Shown: positions 20,007 to 30,108 of the stretch, piece by piece | How positions within the stretch are numbered: the stretch's first letter is position 1 | Layout: every line of letters starts with the position of its first letter | DNA from: Crambe crambe | Taxonomy: Eukaryota > Porifera > Demospongiae > Poecilosclerida > Crambeidae | DNA: 64,000 nt | NCBI GenBank assembly: GCA_963924555.1 | Contig: OZ004598.1 | Coordinates: 496,001-560,000 of the forward strand | Direction of reading: 5' to 3' | Notes under the pieces: generated by a model | What the model was told of the DNA's origin: nothing | The model's database searches: none | The model's input: the letters and a program-made list of their open reading frames with translations, nothing else | Program-made: the position numbers and the translations under genes

Positions 20007-23000
20007 TTAGGTGTACAGCTGGACAGTTTTTCTGAGCTGTTCATAGTTGATATTCATTTGCAGGACTTCCCGAGAATGTCTTTCTCTGGCTTCTTCCAAC
20101 TCTTGAAGTAAGTGGTCGTTTGTTGCCACAAGTGATCTGGGAAGGAGATAAATTGTTCTTATTGCAAACTTGGAAGAAGAAGAAGAAAAAATATATATAG
20201 AGGTTGTACTCTTTTAGATTGAGAGGTTGTCCTCTTTTCAGAGTGGAGGTTCCACTGTGCTTTTCGATGAATGAATGTTGCTTCTATGGAGACATGATGG
20301 AAGTTAGTTACCTATGACTTTCCTGGAGCATGGTGGCCATCTCCTGCACTTGTGCTGTGTTGACCAAGTCCTGTTTGTGTCTGTCCAAGAGTCTTTCCAT
20401 CTCCTCTTTCACAGTCTGATTCTCAGCCTCTAATTCTCCTGGAGGTATAATATATTAAGTGTGTAGGTGCATCAATACAGCGAAACCTTACAAGCTGAAA
20501 TAAAACTTTATAGAGGTGACCTTTATTCAGAGGTCATTTAATACACAAAGTACTATGGTGGGATAGCAACAAGTGTCCTTTACAGAGAGGTGTCCTTTAA
20601 AAGTATAAACTGACTTATTTTCCTGTGCTGTTTCTCAATCAGAGAGGCCGAGGGGGCAGCATCCAGGGCACTCTTAAGAGACCTATTTTCTTCCTGTACA
20701 GTGTGCATTTGCTGCTGCTGGGAGGACTAGTCAGAAAGAGAGAGATTTATAGAATGTGGAGTTGTAGCTATGGTGGGGCAGGCATCTACCATATCCATTC
20801 TAGTTTGTTTCATGGTTTTCCGATACTCCTCTAGCACTGTCATCTTTTTGCTCAACTCTTCAGTCTGAGTCACCTGTGCCTGCAACTGCCGCCCCATCTC
20901 AAAACACTTTGCCTTCTCCTGATTCAACATTTCCTAGAAATAAGGGGGAGGACATTAAGGCCTGGAGGTGTGTTTCAACGTTACATACCTCGAGTTCCTT
21001 GACTCGACTCTCTTTCGTCCAATGACTCTTGTCTTTCTCACAGAGTTGACTCTCCATGTTGATCAGTTCTTTCTGGAGAGCCTCCACTTCTCCCCGCAGA
21101 GATTCCAGCTGTCCCACATTTCCCCTCACCGCTCCAAACTCAGACTGCTCTTCATACCAACTTCTAAGTTTATCTAAGGTGCAAGTCATGCAAAAACTAA
21201 ACAAGTCATCCTGGCATAATGTCTGTGTATTGGGCTCAAAGCACTCCTTTTCCAAGGAAAATTGATTTGACTTTTTTTTCTTATTTTGAAATAAAGCACT
21301 GGTTGGCAGGATTTAGTAACAGCCTGTATGTACCTTGGAATATTGGGTCTCGTTGAAGCACCATCAAGTCACCTTCAACATGTCTGCACACAGCAGTAGT
21401 AGTGACACATTAAGGAAGGGCAATAAATAAACAAACAAACCATACTCTTGGAATAAGGACAACAGTTGGTGCAATGCCTTCAGTGGAAGAGAATCAGTGT
21501 CATCATTATCTCGAGTTATTGAAGGGGCAGGAGTATAAGTGTATGCGTGAGTCTGACGTGGATGGTGAAGGTCCCTACTACCCTCATTGCTGCTCTCCAA
21601 GTTCCTGTTGACTGGTGGAGAACGAACCTTGTGTGACTTTCGTGCCTCTGGTTTCAAACGCAGTCTTCTTGGAGATGAGTGGCCCTCCTTTGTGTAATGA
21701 GGATAACGACGAGGGGTACTCTCATCTAATTGTTCCATGTTTGGATGAGGGGTGTGGTGAGGGGTGTGGTGGTGGGAGCGTGTATTGGGAGACGAGAGGA
21801 AACGGTCACTATTGGCAATCAGGTCAAGAAGCTGATCAGTATCATCCCCAAAGCCTAATCATAAAGAAAAGATCAGTGACTTGGTGTATATGAACCTTAA
21901 TGAGGAGGATGCCCCTCTAATTAATCTATATAATAATGTGCTTGTCAGTGCGTACATACGCACTACGTCACATTATGTCAAGGTATGCATCACAGTTAAT
22001 AATTGAGAAAGAAAAAGAAAAAAACCTAATTGATTTGGGGCTTGAACCCGAGTCCTCGGACCTTGCCAGCCAACCCACTACTGCACGACTACAACGGCAA
22101 TGCTATCAATATTTGATTTTTTTAAAGATTTCAAAGGGTATTGCAAATCAGATATGCTATTGTTTTTTGTTGTTGTTTTTTTGGTTTAGTTTTTGTTTTT
22201 GACTGAATTCTGATAAGATAACACCAAAAGAGAAACAAATAAGGGACAAACAAAAAACAAAAACAGATCAGATATGCTGGGTTTTTTTTAATTTTTAGTT
22301 TTTGATAATTATACAGAAGGGGCAGAACTATGTTAATTGAGTAGCGACTTTCAGAGAACTACCTGTTGATCGAGGATGGAGGGACTTCACCAGTGCAGTA
22401 CGTGATGCAATGCTGGACAAATCAAATAAACAAACAAACAAACAAACAATTCTATGGCTCACTCCAGGATCTTCCAACTTAACTTACTGTTTATGAGGAC
22501 GGCTGTTATCATCATTTTCACCACCTCTCCTGTCTTGTCCCGAATGGGGACTCAATGATCTATCAAACTCGTACCCCTAAACATGCCCCAAAATAAATAG
22601 TAAATTCTCATAGAAAAAGTATCCTTCTACATTCCACACTCACCTGATCCGAGTCAAAATGCATGAGTGCAGCTTTTCTCTCACTGTCCCTCACCCCATA
22701 GTCATCTTAAACATTAACAAAAATCTTATTTCTCTCAGCTAACATGATAAAATTGATAAAAAATAAACCAACATTTCAACCAGAATACTCTAGCCTTCAT
22801 CAGGGTTCACCCTGAAACCTTGAAATGTTGGTGGTTTGTTTCATAAAGCTAATTTTTATGAGTACTGATTCTATTGAATACATAACAAAAATATTCAGAG
22901 GGGTGTGGTATTAGTGGACCTATGTTACCCACCTAACTTCCTGAGGTTTACTAACATGTGGACTACAAAGAGTCTGTAGTCAGGTTCATTCTTGGTAATG

Positions 23001-23698
23001 GGATTCAAACGCAGATCCAACTCCTACAATAGAAGTTTGAAGCAACTTTACAACAACAAACAAACAAACAAACAACAACAATCTTTAGTGCTGTACCTTT
23101 AACCTGGAGTTGTGTCGAAGTCTGAAGAGTTCTTTGAGAGAAGAAACATTGTTATAATAGCTATCAATGCAGTCATAAGTCAAGGGTCACTGCTTAGACC
23201 TTAATTGCTAATAAGAGGGTGTGTGGGTTGCTTAGCAACTAAGGTGAATAGCTAACCATAGTATTGATTTCAGGGGGTGGGTGGGGTATAAAAAGGATAC
23301 AGGTTCAATGTCTCCAGAAATTTCAAATGCTCTAATCCCTGGATAAATTGTAAGGATGATGACAAACCATAAAGAGAAAGAATCACATATGGACCCACTT
23401 CAAGAGACTCTATGGCATTTCTGGAGATGTCCAAGTGCTTGAGACGTGTGAAGTTTAGCAGTGACCTGCCAAAGTGAGTGATCTTCTCAGAATAAGAACC
23501 AGGCAGGGAGAGAGAGCGTACATCATCTAAAATGATCATCACACCAAACAGGAATGAAGAAATTGCTTGTAACTTACTGATATAATGGAACTTACCGAGT
23601 GAGTCTTGGTGCAGGTTAAGACGCTCTCTAATCCATTGCTCAGAAGCACACAGACCAACTGTGGCAGAACTGGAAACTGCTGGTACCTTTGCCGCCAT
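20007..23698 (-). CDS. CEP72: Cep72 centrosomal leucine-rich-repeat protein
   Basis: The ATG at 23698 opens a gene of about 14 exons. The first ones fit exactly in phase: 23698-23596, 23526-23399, 23338-23301, 23160-23097, 23023-22933, 22705-22644, 22576-22488, 22412-22363 and from about 21854. The N-terminus has LRRs with LSLPGSYSEKITHFGRSL, LKHLDISRN and LRLNPITKNEPDYRLFVVH. RDSERKAALMHF, a disordered middle and a C-terminal coiled coil with MLQESHR, TNDHLLQELEEARERH and NYEQLRKT follow. The stop is at 20007. Cep72 is a centriolar satellite and pericentriolar protein that helps recruit gamma-tubulin complexes and CEP290. The 60-nt intron between exons 2 and 3 is open and a multiple of three, so keeping it would insert 20 residues. 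Confidence 0.88.
20205..20620. repeat. Dispersed 'GAGGTTGTCCTCTTT ... GGAGGTTCCACTG' intronic repeat copies
   Basis: Two copies in Cep72 introns (about 20205-20260 and 20480-20610) have alternating short motifs such as AGAGGTGTCCTTTA and GAGGTTCCACTGTG. Similar copies lie near 12140-12300, 25235-25410, 28170-28290 and 30060-30103. Confidence 0.6.
22030..22102 (-). repeat. tRNA-derived SINE
   Basis: On the minus strand, TAGTCGTGCAGTAGTGG is followed ~30 nt later by a near-perfect B box, CGGGTTCAAGCCCC, as in a tRNA-derived SINE head. An A/T-rich, poly-T/poly-A region follows to about 22300. It is in a Cep72 intron. Confidence 0.6.
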
Positions 23699-23759
23699 TT
23701 TTTGAAACAATGTTTTGATTCTATACGTTTGACGTCCTTTACCATTATTTCTGCACTTG
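23699..23759. promoter_or_regulatory. 61-bp bidirectional promoter candidate
   Basis: Only 61 bases separate the start codons of Cep72 (minus) and the TEFM homologue (plus). Both promoters and 5' leaders must overlap here or lie inside the first exons. Confidence 0.6.
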
Positions 23760-24846
23760 ATGGCAAGTCTAAGAACTGTTCACTCTAAATTGAAGCATGC
23801 TCTTGAAATCCTGAACAAAAGCTCGAGAGCGACGTTGCTAGAGTTGCCGGGGCTGGGACCTAAGCGTGTAGATGCAATACTGCAGGCCAAGACTCAGCAC
23901 CAGGAGGAACAGAGAGGAAGATCTCTCAGATTGAAGGATGTTGTGGAAATTCCTGGGGTGGGTCCTTCCCTCCTGGTCAAATTAAGTGGCGATGCACAAG
24001 CAGCCCACCTGGTAAAATTCATCACCTTCTATCAAGATCGATTCACACAGGATCACACTCTTATCTCGGTATGTATAATAATGTATTAAAAATTCAACAG
24101 TCATATTTTATTTTGCAATGGTTACAGCCAAGTACAGTGCTGTCCATTGACTTTGGAATAGCCAACTTTGCCTACACCCTGGTGGATGACTCCTACAGAG
24201 TAAGGCAGTGGAGTAAAGTCAGCTTGGACTTGCCTAAACCATATTCTCCAAGGGAATACTATCATAAGGTACTGTATTGCAGATTGCACGAATGATCCTG
24301 TCCATAATATGTATCTAAATGTACAATACAGTCGATGCTAACACTTTTAGGACCAAAAAAAAAATTCAAGGATGATAAGTAGTGTCATGTCACAATCATG
24401 TGCTTGTATGGATGCAGGTGAAGAGTGGTGTTGAAGAACTTCCATCTGCTGATATGTACATCCTGGAGGAGCAGAGTCATCGTAACCCAGGCAACCTGGG
24501 TTTTCTTGGGATTAGCATGGAACTGCGAGTTTTGGAGGCTGTGATCTTCACACTGCTCCACCAGAGAAGCAATCCACAGGTCCACTCGGTCCTTGCAAAG
24601 AGGGTGGCAGCTTACTTTGGAATCAGTGCCAGTAAGTCAAGTGTAAAGAAGAAAGCTGGTGTTGGACTCGTGAAGGAGTTACTGGACAGTAATGGTAATA
24701 GAACCACACCAATGGGGAATAGGGTGATTGCTCCAGACACTCTAGTGAAGTATTACCTCAGTGAGAAGAAGAAAGATGATTTAAGTGACAGTTTACTACA
24801 GGCCCTGGCTTTACTGGACTGGAACCAGATGGCAAGAGAAATGTGA
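23760..24846 (+). CDS. TEFM: Mitochondrial transcription elongation factor TEFM-like (HhH + RuvC-like)
   Basis: Three exons in phase 0: 23760-24068, 24128-24268 and 24418-24846, giving 292 residues. The N-terminal half carries helix-hairpin-helix motifs (LLELPGLGPKRVDAIL, VVEIPGVGPSLLVKL). The C-terminal half is a Cce1/RuvC-like RNase H fold: SIDFGIANFAYT, ADMYILEEQSHR and DDLSDSLLQALALLDW. TEFM binds mitochondrial RNA polymerase and promotes elongation; its resolvase-like fold is inactive in vertebrates. Here the acidic residues of the resolvase site (Asp in SIDFG, Glu in ILEEQ, Asp in DDLSD) are kept, so a Cce1-type Holliday-junction resolvase is the alternative. The HhH plus RuvC layout favours the TEFM line. 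The start shares a 61-bp spacer with Cep72. Confidence 0.8.
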
Positions 24847-24968
24847 AATATACAATTTTATTCCAATGAAACAATACATCCCTGCATTTTTCTGTAATTT
24901 CAATGAAACAGGTAAATTTTGATCATGAATCAGAAGATTGTAGATACATAAGGATTATAATAGAGCTG

Positions 24969-27900
24969 TTATCGCCATGGCTTATCTGCATCTGTTGCTC
25001 TTGTCTTTTCTCTCCTGTTTTTGAAAAGAGCATCGATCACTGGGAACCTAGAATTACACAGTGAACAATCCACTATAAAGAGTATCTTTAGGCTGCACAG
25101 TGTCCATTTACAACTTACGCCTTTTCTTTCTCACTGCTGAAGGAGTACTCTAGTGTCCTACTACGCCCACGGGTACGGGTGGTTGGAGTTTTAGGCAGAC
25201 TCTCCTGTCATCAATCAATTATTTTTAATTACAATGAAACCTAATGGACACACTTGGGACCCAGCCTTTTGTCCATTGTGGAGCTAGAGGTATATAGTCC
25301 TCGTGAAATATTTGTATAGAGCATATATATATATATATATATACAAAGGATTGTACTTGGTTGAGAGGTTTGTCCAAGTGTCCTTTATCAGCTGGAGGTT
25401 CTAATACTCACCATTCCAGGGGGTGGCTTTATGATGCCCATGAGCCAGGCTGCAATGGGGAAGTTTGGCATGGGTGCCATTGGGTTGCAGAGAGAGAGAA
25501 GCTTTGAGCGAGTGTACCTGTGCACTGCACGTTTATCTTCAGGTGTAACTACAAATAAACAACAAACAAACAAAAACAAGCAAATAAATTGTACATACTA
25601 ATCAATAACATAACTGACCTGTGTTAGCATCGCTGTGGATTATTGCATCTCCCATTCCTGCCTCTGGTTCCATTTTTATGGTCTCCAAGCTCACGATCAG
25701 ATTCTTCAAGCTCACTGACCCTAAGGTTGAAAAAACAAAATAAAATAAGCAAACAAACAAACAAACAAATAAACAAAGAATTTAAAGAGGGTCCACAGAA
25801 TCATTTATTAAAAGGTAGTTCATGCAATATTAATAAAACTGGAATTGTACTTACGACGTAGCCTTTGTGGTTTTTGTTTTTGTTCTTTTTCTAGACTGAG
25901 AGAGGGAGCAGTAGATGTAGGATCACCTTCAGAAATTGATGTAGTTTGATCAGAATTGGCAGTTGATTGCAGAGAAAGAGGCTGGGATTCTTCCTGGGAA
26001 GGAGGGAGGACCTGCTCTGGTGGGGTAAGAGGCAGGGATTCTTCTTGGGAAGGAGGGAGGATCTGCTCTGCGTCTGATGGCGGAGTAAGAGGCCGAGATT
26101 CTTCCTGGGCAGGAGGGAGGATCTGCTCTGCGTCTGATGGCGGAGTAAGAGGCCGAGATTCTTCCTGGGCAGGAGGGAGGATCTGCTCTGCGTCTGATGG
26201 CGGAGTAAGAGGCCGAGATTCTTCCTGGGCAGGAGGGAGGATCTGCTCTGTGTCTGATGGCGGAGTAAGAGGCCGAGATTCTTCCTGGGCAGGAGGGAGG
26301 ATCTGCTCTGTGTTGAATGGTGGAGAGAGAACTGGCAATTCTTCATGGGAGGGGGGAGGAGTTAACTTGAAAGGTGAAGGAGGACTCAGAGAATCGGTGT
26401 CTAGTGGTGAAGGAAGAACCCTCTGAAAAGGGGGAGGAGTCAGCTCGGAGGGCAAAGAAGAGTCAGCATCTGGTGGTGGAGGGAGAGCCCCCTGTGAAGG
26501 GGGAGGAGTCAGCTCGCAGGGCAAAGGAGGACTCAAGGAGTCGGTATCTGATGGTGGAGGAGGGAGAGCCTCTTCCTGAGAAGAGGGAGGAGTCAGCTTC
26601 CAGGGCGAAGGAGGGCTCAAGGAGTCTGTGTCTGGTGGTGGAGGGAGAGACCGAGCAGCAGCAGAAAACTTTGGAATCCAACAAAATCCCTGACACTTAC
26701 TTGAATCAGTAGAGGTGGAATCCTGAGTGGACGATGGAGAGTGACATTCCTGGGAGAGGGGAGGAGTCAACTTGAAAGGTGAAGGACTTGAAATACTGTC
26801 AGATGGTGTTGAGAAAGAAGAACTATCACCAGGAGCAAGTCCAGGAGCAGAACTAAATATAGGTGCTCTATATGAAGCAGTGGAGCCAAAAGCGAAGGTT
26901 AGTGGCAGAGAGAAATATTCCTGAGACGAGGGAGGGGTGAATTTGCTGGACGTATCAGTGCTACTATCATGGGAGGTGGATGGAGTGATGGTAGTGGGTT
27001 CGGTGGTGATTGTCTTAAAGGAATAATATACTGATACAGGTGCTTCCTCACTCCAACCAGCAGAACTGGAACTAGTGAGAGCAAGAGGTGGAGAATACGC
27101 TGGAATTTGTAAAGGGGATGAGACCGACGACATGAAATTTAATGAAGTATCATCCTTTGGTGTCAATAAAGGGGATGCAACATTTTTAAATGGCGGTGCC
27201 TTGATTTTAACCTCGTTAGAACCAGTGGAACTTGAAGTAAGGGTCAGAGGAGGAGAGAAAGAATGAAACTTATCCTGTGGAGAAGGGGGAGTGAATTTCT
27301 GTGAAGTTGAGGGAGACACGACAGGAAGAGGTGGTGATGGAGATGAAGTGTCACCTTTCTTTGGTACAAAACATGGAGGAAAGGATTTCCCTCCTAAGCC
27401 AAACCCTTTGGGATGAGATGAATTGGAGAACGTAATTGCAGTTTCCTTGACGAGTGCTTCCTTGGAACTCATGGAGGTGGGTGGGGAGATTACCACTGAA
27501 GGGATGCTGTCATGTGACTTGTCATGTGACTTGTGTTCTTGGATGAATACTCCTTCTGGTTTGTAGTCCTTTGGAACTGATACAGTGGGTGAGGAAGCCA
27601 TTAAAGGGATGACGTCATGCGACTTTTGTTTTTGGATGGGTGGAGAATCAATAACCGTTTCTTCCTCAGCTGGTGAGTAGCCTGATAGTATGGGTGAGGA
27701 GGCCACCGGATTTTTTTCCATACAAGAAGCAACAGCTTCTTTTTTCTTACACTTTGAGAGCGAGGTAGTTCCTTTAATGATAGATGTAGTGACAGGAAGA
27801 GATGGTAGTAATGATACTTTTGGCGAGATATGAAGTGGACCCTTTTTGGATACGTTATTAGACAAAGAGGCTGCTAAAGGCATTGATGAAACATTCTGGA

Positions 27901-29662
27901 TATGAGCTGAAGAGCACTTTGTGGTTGTAGATTCCTGAGGATTAAGGTCGGAAGAATTGGACGAATATGTCCCTAATAATTGCTGTGCTGACATCGAGGA
28001 AGAGAGAGGTGGATTTGTTGAAGTGGGGAGCAGAAATGGAGGTGCAAAAGGAGAGAGAGTTGTCCTGGCCCTAGTAACAGAGAAGGTTGTCAATGTGGGA
28101 GAGCTTAGTATGTGTGCAGTGTGGAACCTCCGATACTTGAAAGAAGATAAACCTCTCAACAAAGGATGATCTAAAAGTATCTTTGTATATACGATCTATA
28201 CAACTTCCAAAAGAGGACAACATCTCTACAAAAGACAAAATCCTGGGTACCAAATTGTCCATATTTGGAGGTTCCACTGACAGTAATGTTATTACACCTT
28301 ACACAACAGTACAGGTTGTCAATATGGGAGGAGACTTAGTAGTTAAGAAGATTATATCTCACCTTACTCTTGGTTGTATGGGAGTAAAAGGGGTTGGGGT
28401 ACGGTATCTTGTTACTGGGTATGTGATGTGGTAGGGACGATATATTGCTCCAGCTGATAGATGGAGATATGGTGGCTGAGAGATTGGGGCCAAGGGACCT
28501 GGATATCGAGTCAGAGGTTGGGGGAACCGGAAGGGTACAAGTCCAAGATCAGCTGGAGGGGGAGAAGGGAGAGACTGTTCTCTTCCAGGCGGAGAGGTGT
28601 TTTCAACTTCACACAAGCACTGAACAGCTACATACAGAAGTTAAGAACAGCAGCATAACTTTTATTGCAATGCAACATGAAGAAATAAAACGAAAAATAT
28701 TTTTTCATTATGTAAGGTTTTTCCCTCCCTGGGTGACCCAATGGAAGATGAAGATAAATAGTGCAGCCATCCAACAGTACAGAGTAAAAGGTCAGGGGAA
28801 AAATGCATCACCTACCAAGCTTGGGGAAAAATGTATCACCTTACTAAACTGGTCACTACAGTGCAATACTTCTAACAAGCAATAGATAAAATACTAAAAA
28901 CAACCCACCTGCTGGACTTGTTATCTGTTGGGGAGGTCCTTGTAATGTTCCACCAGCAACAGAGACAGCAATTCCAGAAACTTTAGCAGTTGTTTCAGGG
29001 AAAGGAGATTCAGAAAAGTTGTCCTGGTACACGAAACACACTATTGAGTAGAGCTAGAAGATTTGAGCTAGAATACTAACCTTTTGCTCAGCAGTAGCAT
29101 CATTACCAGGTGTCGAAGCATGGTGTTGACTCAATAATAGAATACTGAGTGAGAGACACTTGGCAACTGTAATCTATATCAAGAGATGCCATAGAGCTAT
29201 AGTTTACTATATAGATAGCCCAAGTACAAGGCTCTCAGTCTGGTTGCTATTCCTACAAGCTAGTTACTGTATAGATAGCCTTGTATATAAGCCTCCCATA
29301 AACCATAGACTATAGTCTATGCATAAATAAGGCTGAGCTTTGAAGAAATTACTGGCTACATGATTTATACGATACATTTAACTCACAGAAGGCTTTAAAA
29401 CTGCAACTGATACATGCACATTAGTCCTTTTTCTGGAATGGAGCAGCTTGTTGATCCCGAGTGAAAAATTTGTGGAATCAGCTGTTAGAAGTATTCCTAT
29501 TATCTCAGCTGCTGCGAGTGCCGTCTCCTTTTTGAGGCCAGCTGCTTCAATCGCACCTTGCAGGTTGCCACAGATACACTGCAAGTTCGTACTTGTCCAT
29601 TCTTCCCCTGGGAGGGGAGAAATGGCGCTCAGCAGAGCATCAATCAAAGCCTCTTCGGCCAT
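24969..29662 (-). CDS. Long Pro/Ser-rich repeat protein with YxxxxL-phi motif, unidentified
   Basis: Best exon chain: a start exon at the ATG 29662 (MAEEALIDALLSAISPLPG, helical, to about 29387), exons near 29165-29082, 29022-28910 and 28616-28366, and a large exon 28073-25856. Smaller exons near 25722-25620, 25551-25413 and 25205-25122 follow, then a last exon ending at 24969. The 28366 donor (phase 2) joins the 28073 acceptor at VR-ARTTLSPFAPP; the intervening intron contains a dispersed repeat. The big exon is low-complexity Pro/Ser with 60-bp repeats. Near the C-terminus RYTRSKLLSLCNPM fits the eIF4E-binding consensus YxxxxL-phi. The end is RSRTLEYSFSSEKEKAF. I do not recognise the family. 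The first two or three exons could belong to a separate gene. Confidence 0.5.
26030..26330 (-). repeat. 60-bp coding minisatellite (5 near-identical copies)
   Basis: Five copies of exactly 60 bp, nearly identical at the base level, code for 20 residues with the core EQILPPAQEESRPLTPPSD. More diverged relatives extend to about 26660. The near-identity points to recent expansion or homogenisation. Confidence 0.92.
28170..28320. repeat. Dispersed repeat in intron
   Basis: Carries the motifs GAGGACAACATCTCTACAAA and TTTGGAGGTTCCACTG, shared with copies at about 20205, 25350 and 30065. It makes the part of the reading frame upstream of 28073 look coding by chance. Confidence 0.55.
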
Positions 29663-30108
29663 ACTGCACTGAATGATTTCGTTACTGCAAGAGCATGCGC
29701 AGTAACGCCCGCCAATATTAAATGACGTCACTATCAATTCGTCGTAGATCGTACGATCGATCGTGTGAACATGAATTAAATTCAATTCGGATGAATAAAA
29801 CAAAAAAGGAAAAAAAAAAAAAAAGAAGCTGAAAATGAGCATAATTGTATTGGCTATAATCAAGGTATAAGCATGATGATATAGTTACTGGTTCTGTCCA
29901 TGGCATCCGTTATTTCTACGGCACACATTGTCTCTGCAATAACAACATCAAAAATTCTCATCAGTTATCAGCATACTGTGGGTCTAACACTTGGGGTGCC
30001 CAAGGGAATGAATACTCTTTTTGTCATTGGGAGGTTGTCTTTCGTTGTTCGAGTGTATATACAAAAATTGAGAGGCTTGTCCTCTTGGAGGTTCCACTGT
30101 AAAATACC

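Noticed and set aside
25956-26426. Plus-strand Gly/Ser/Trp-rich repeat protein
   Set aside because: Shadow of the 60-bp minisatellite coded on the minus strand.
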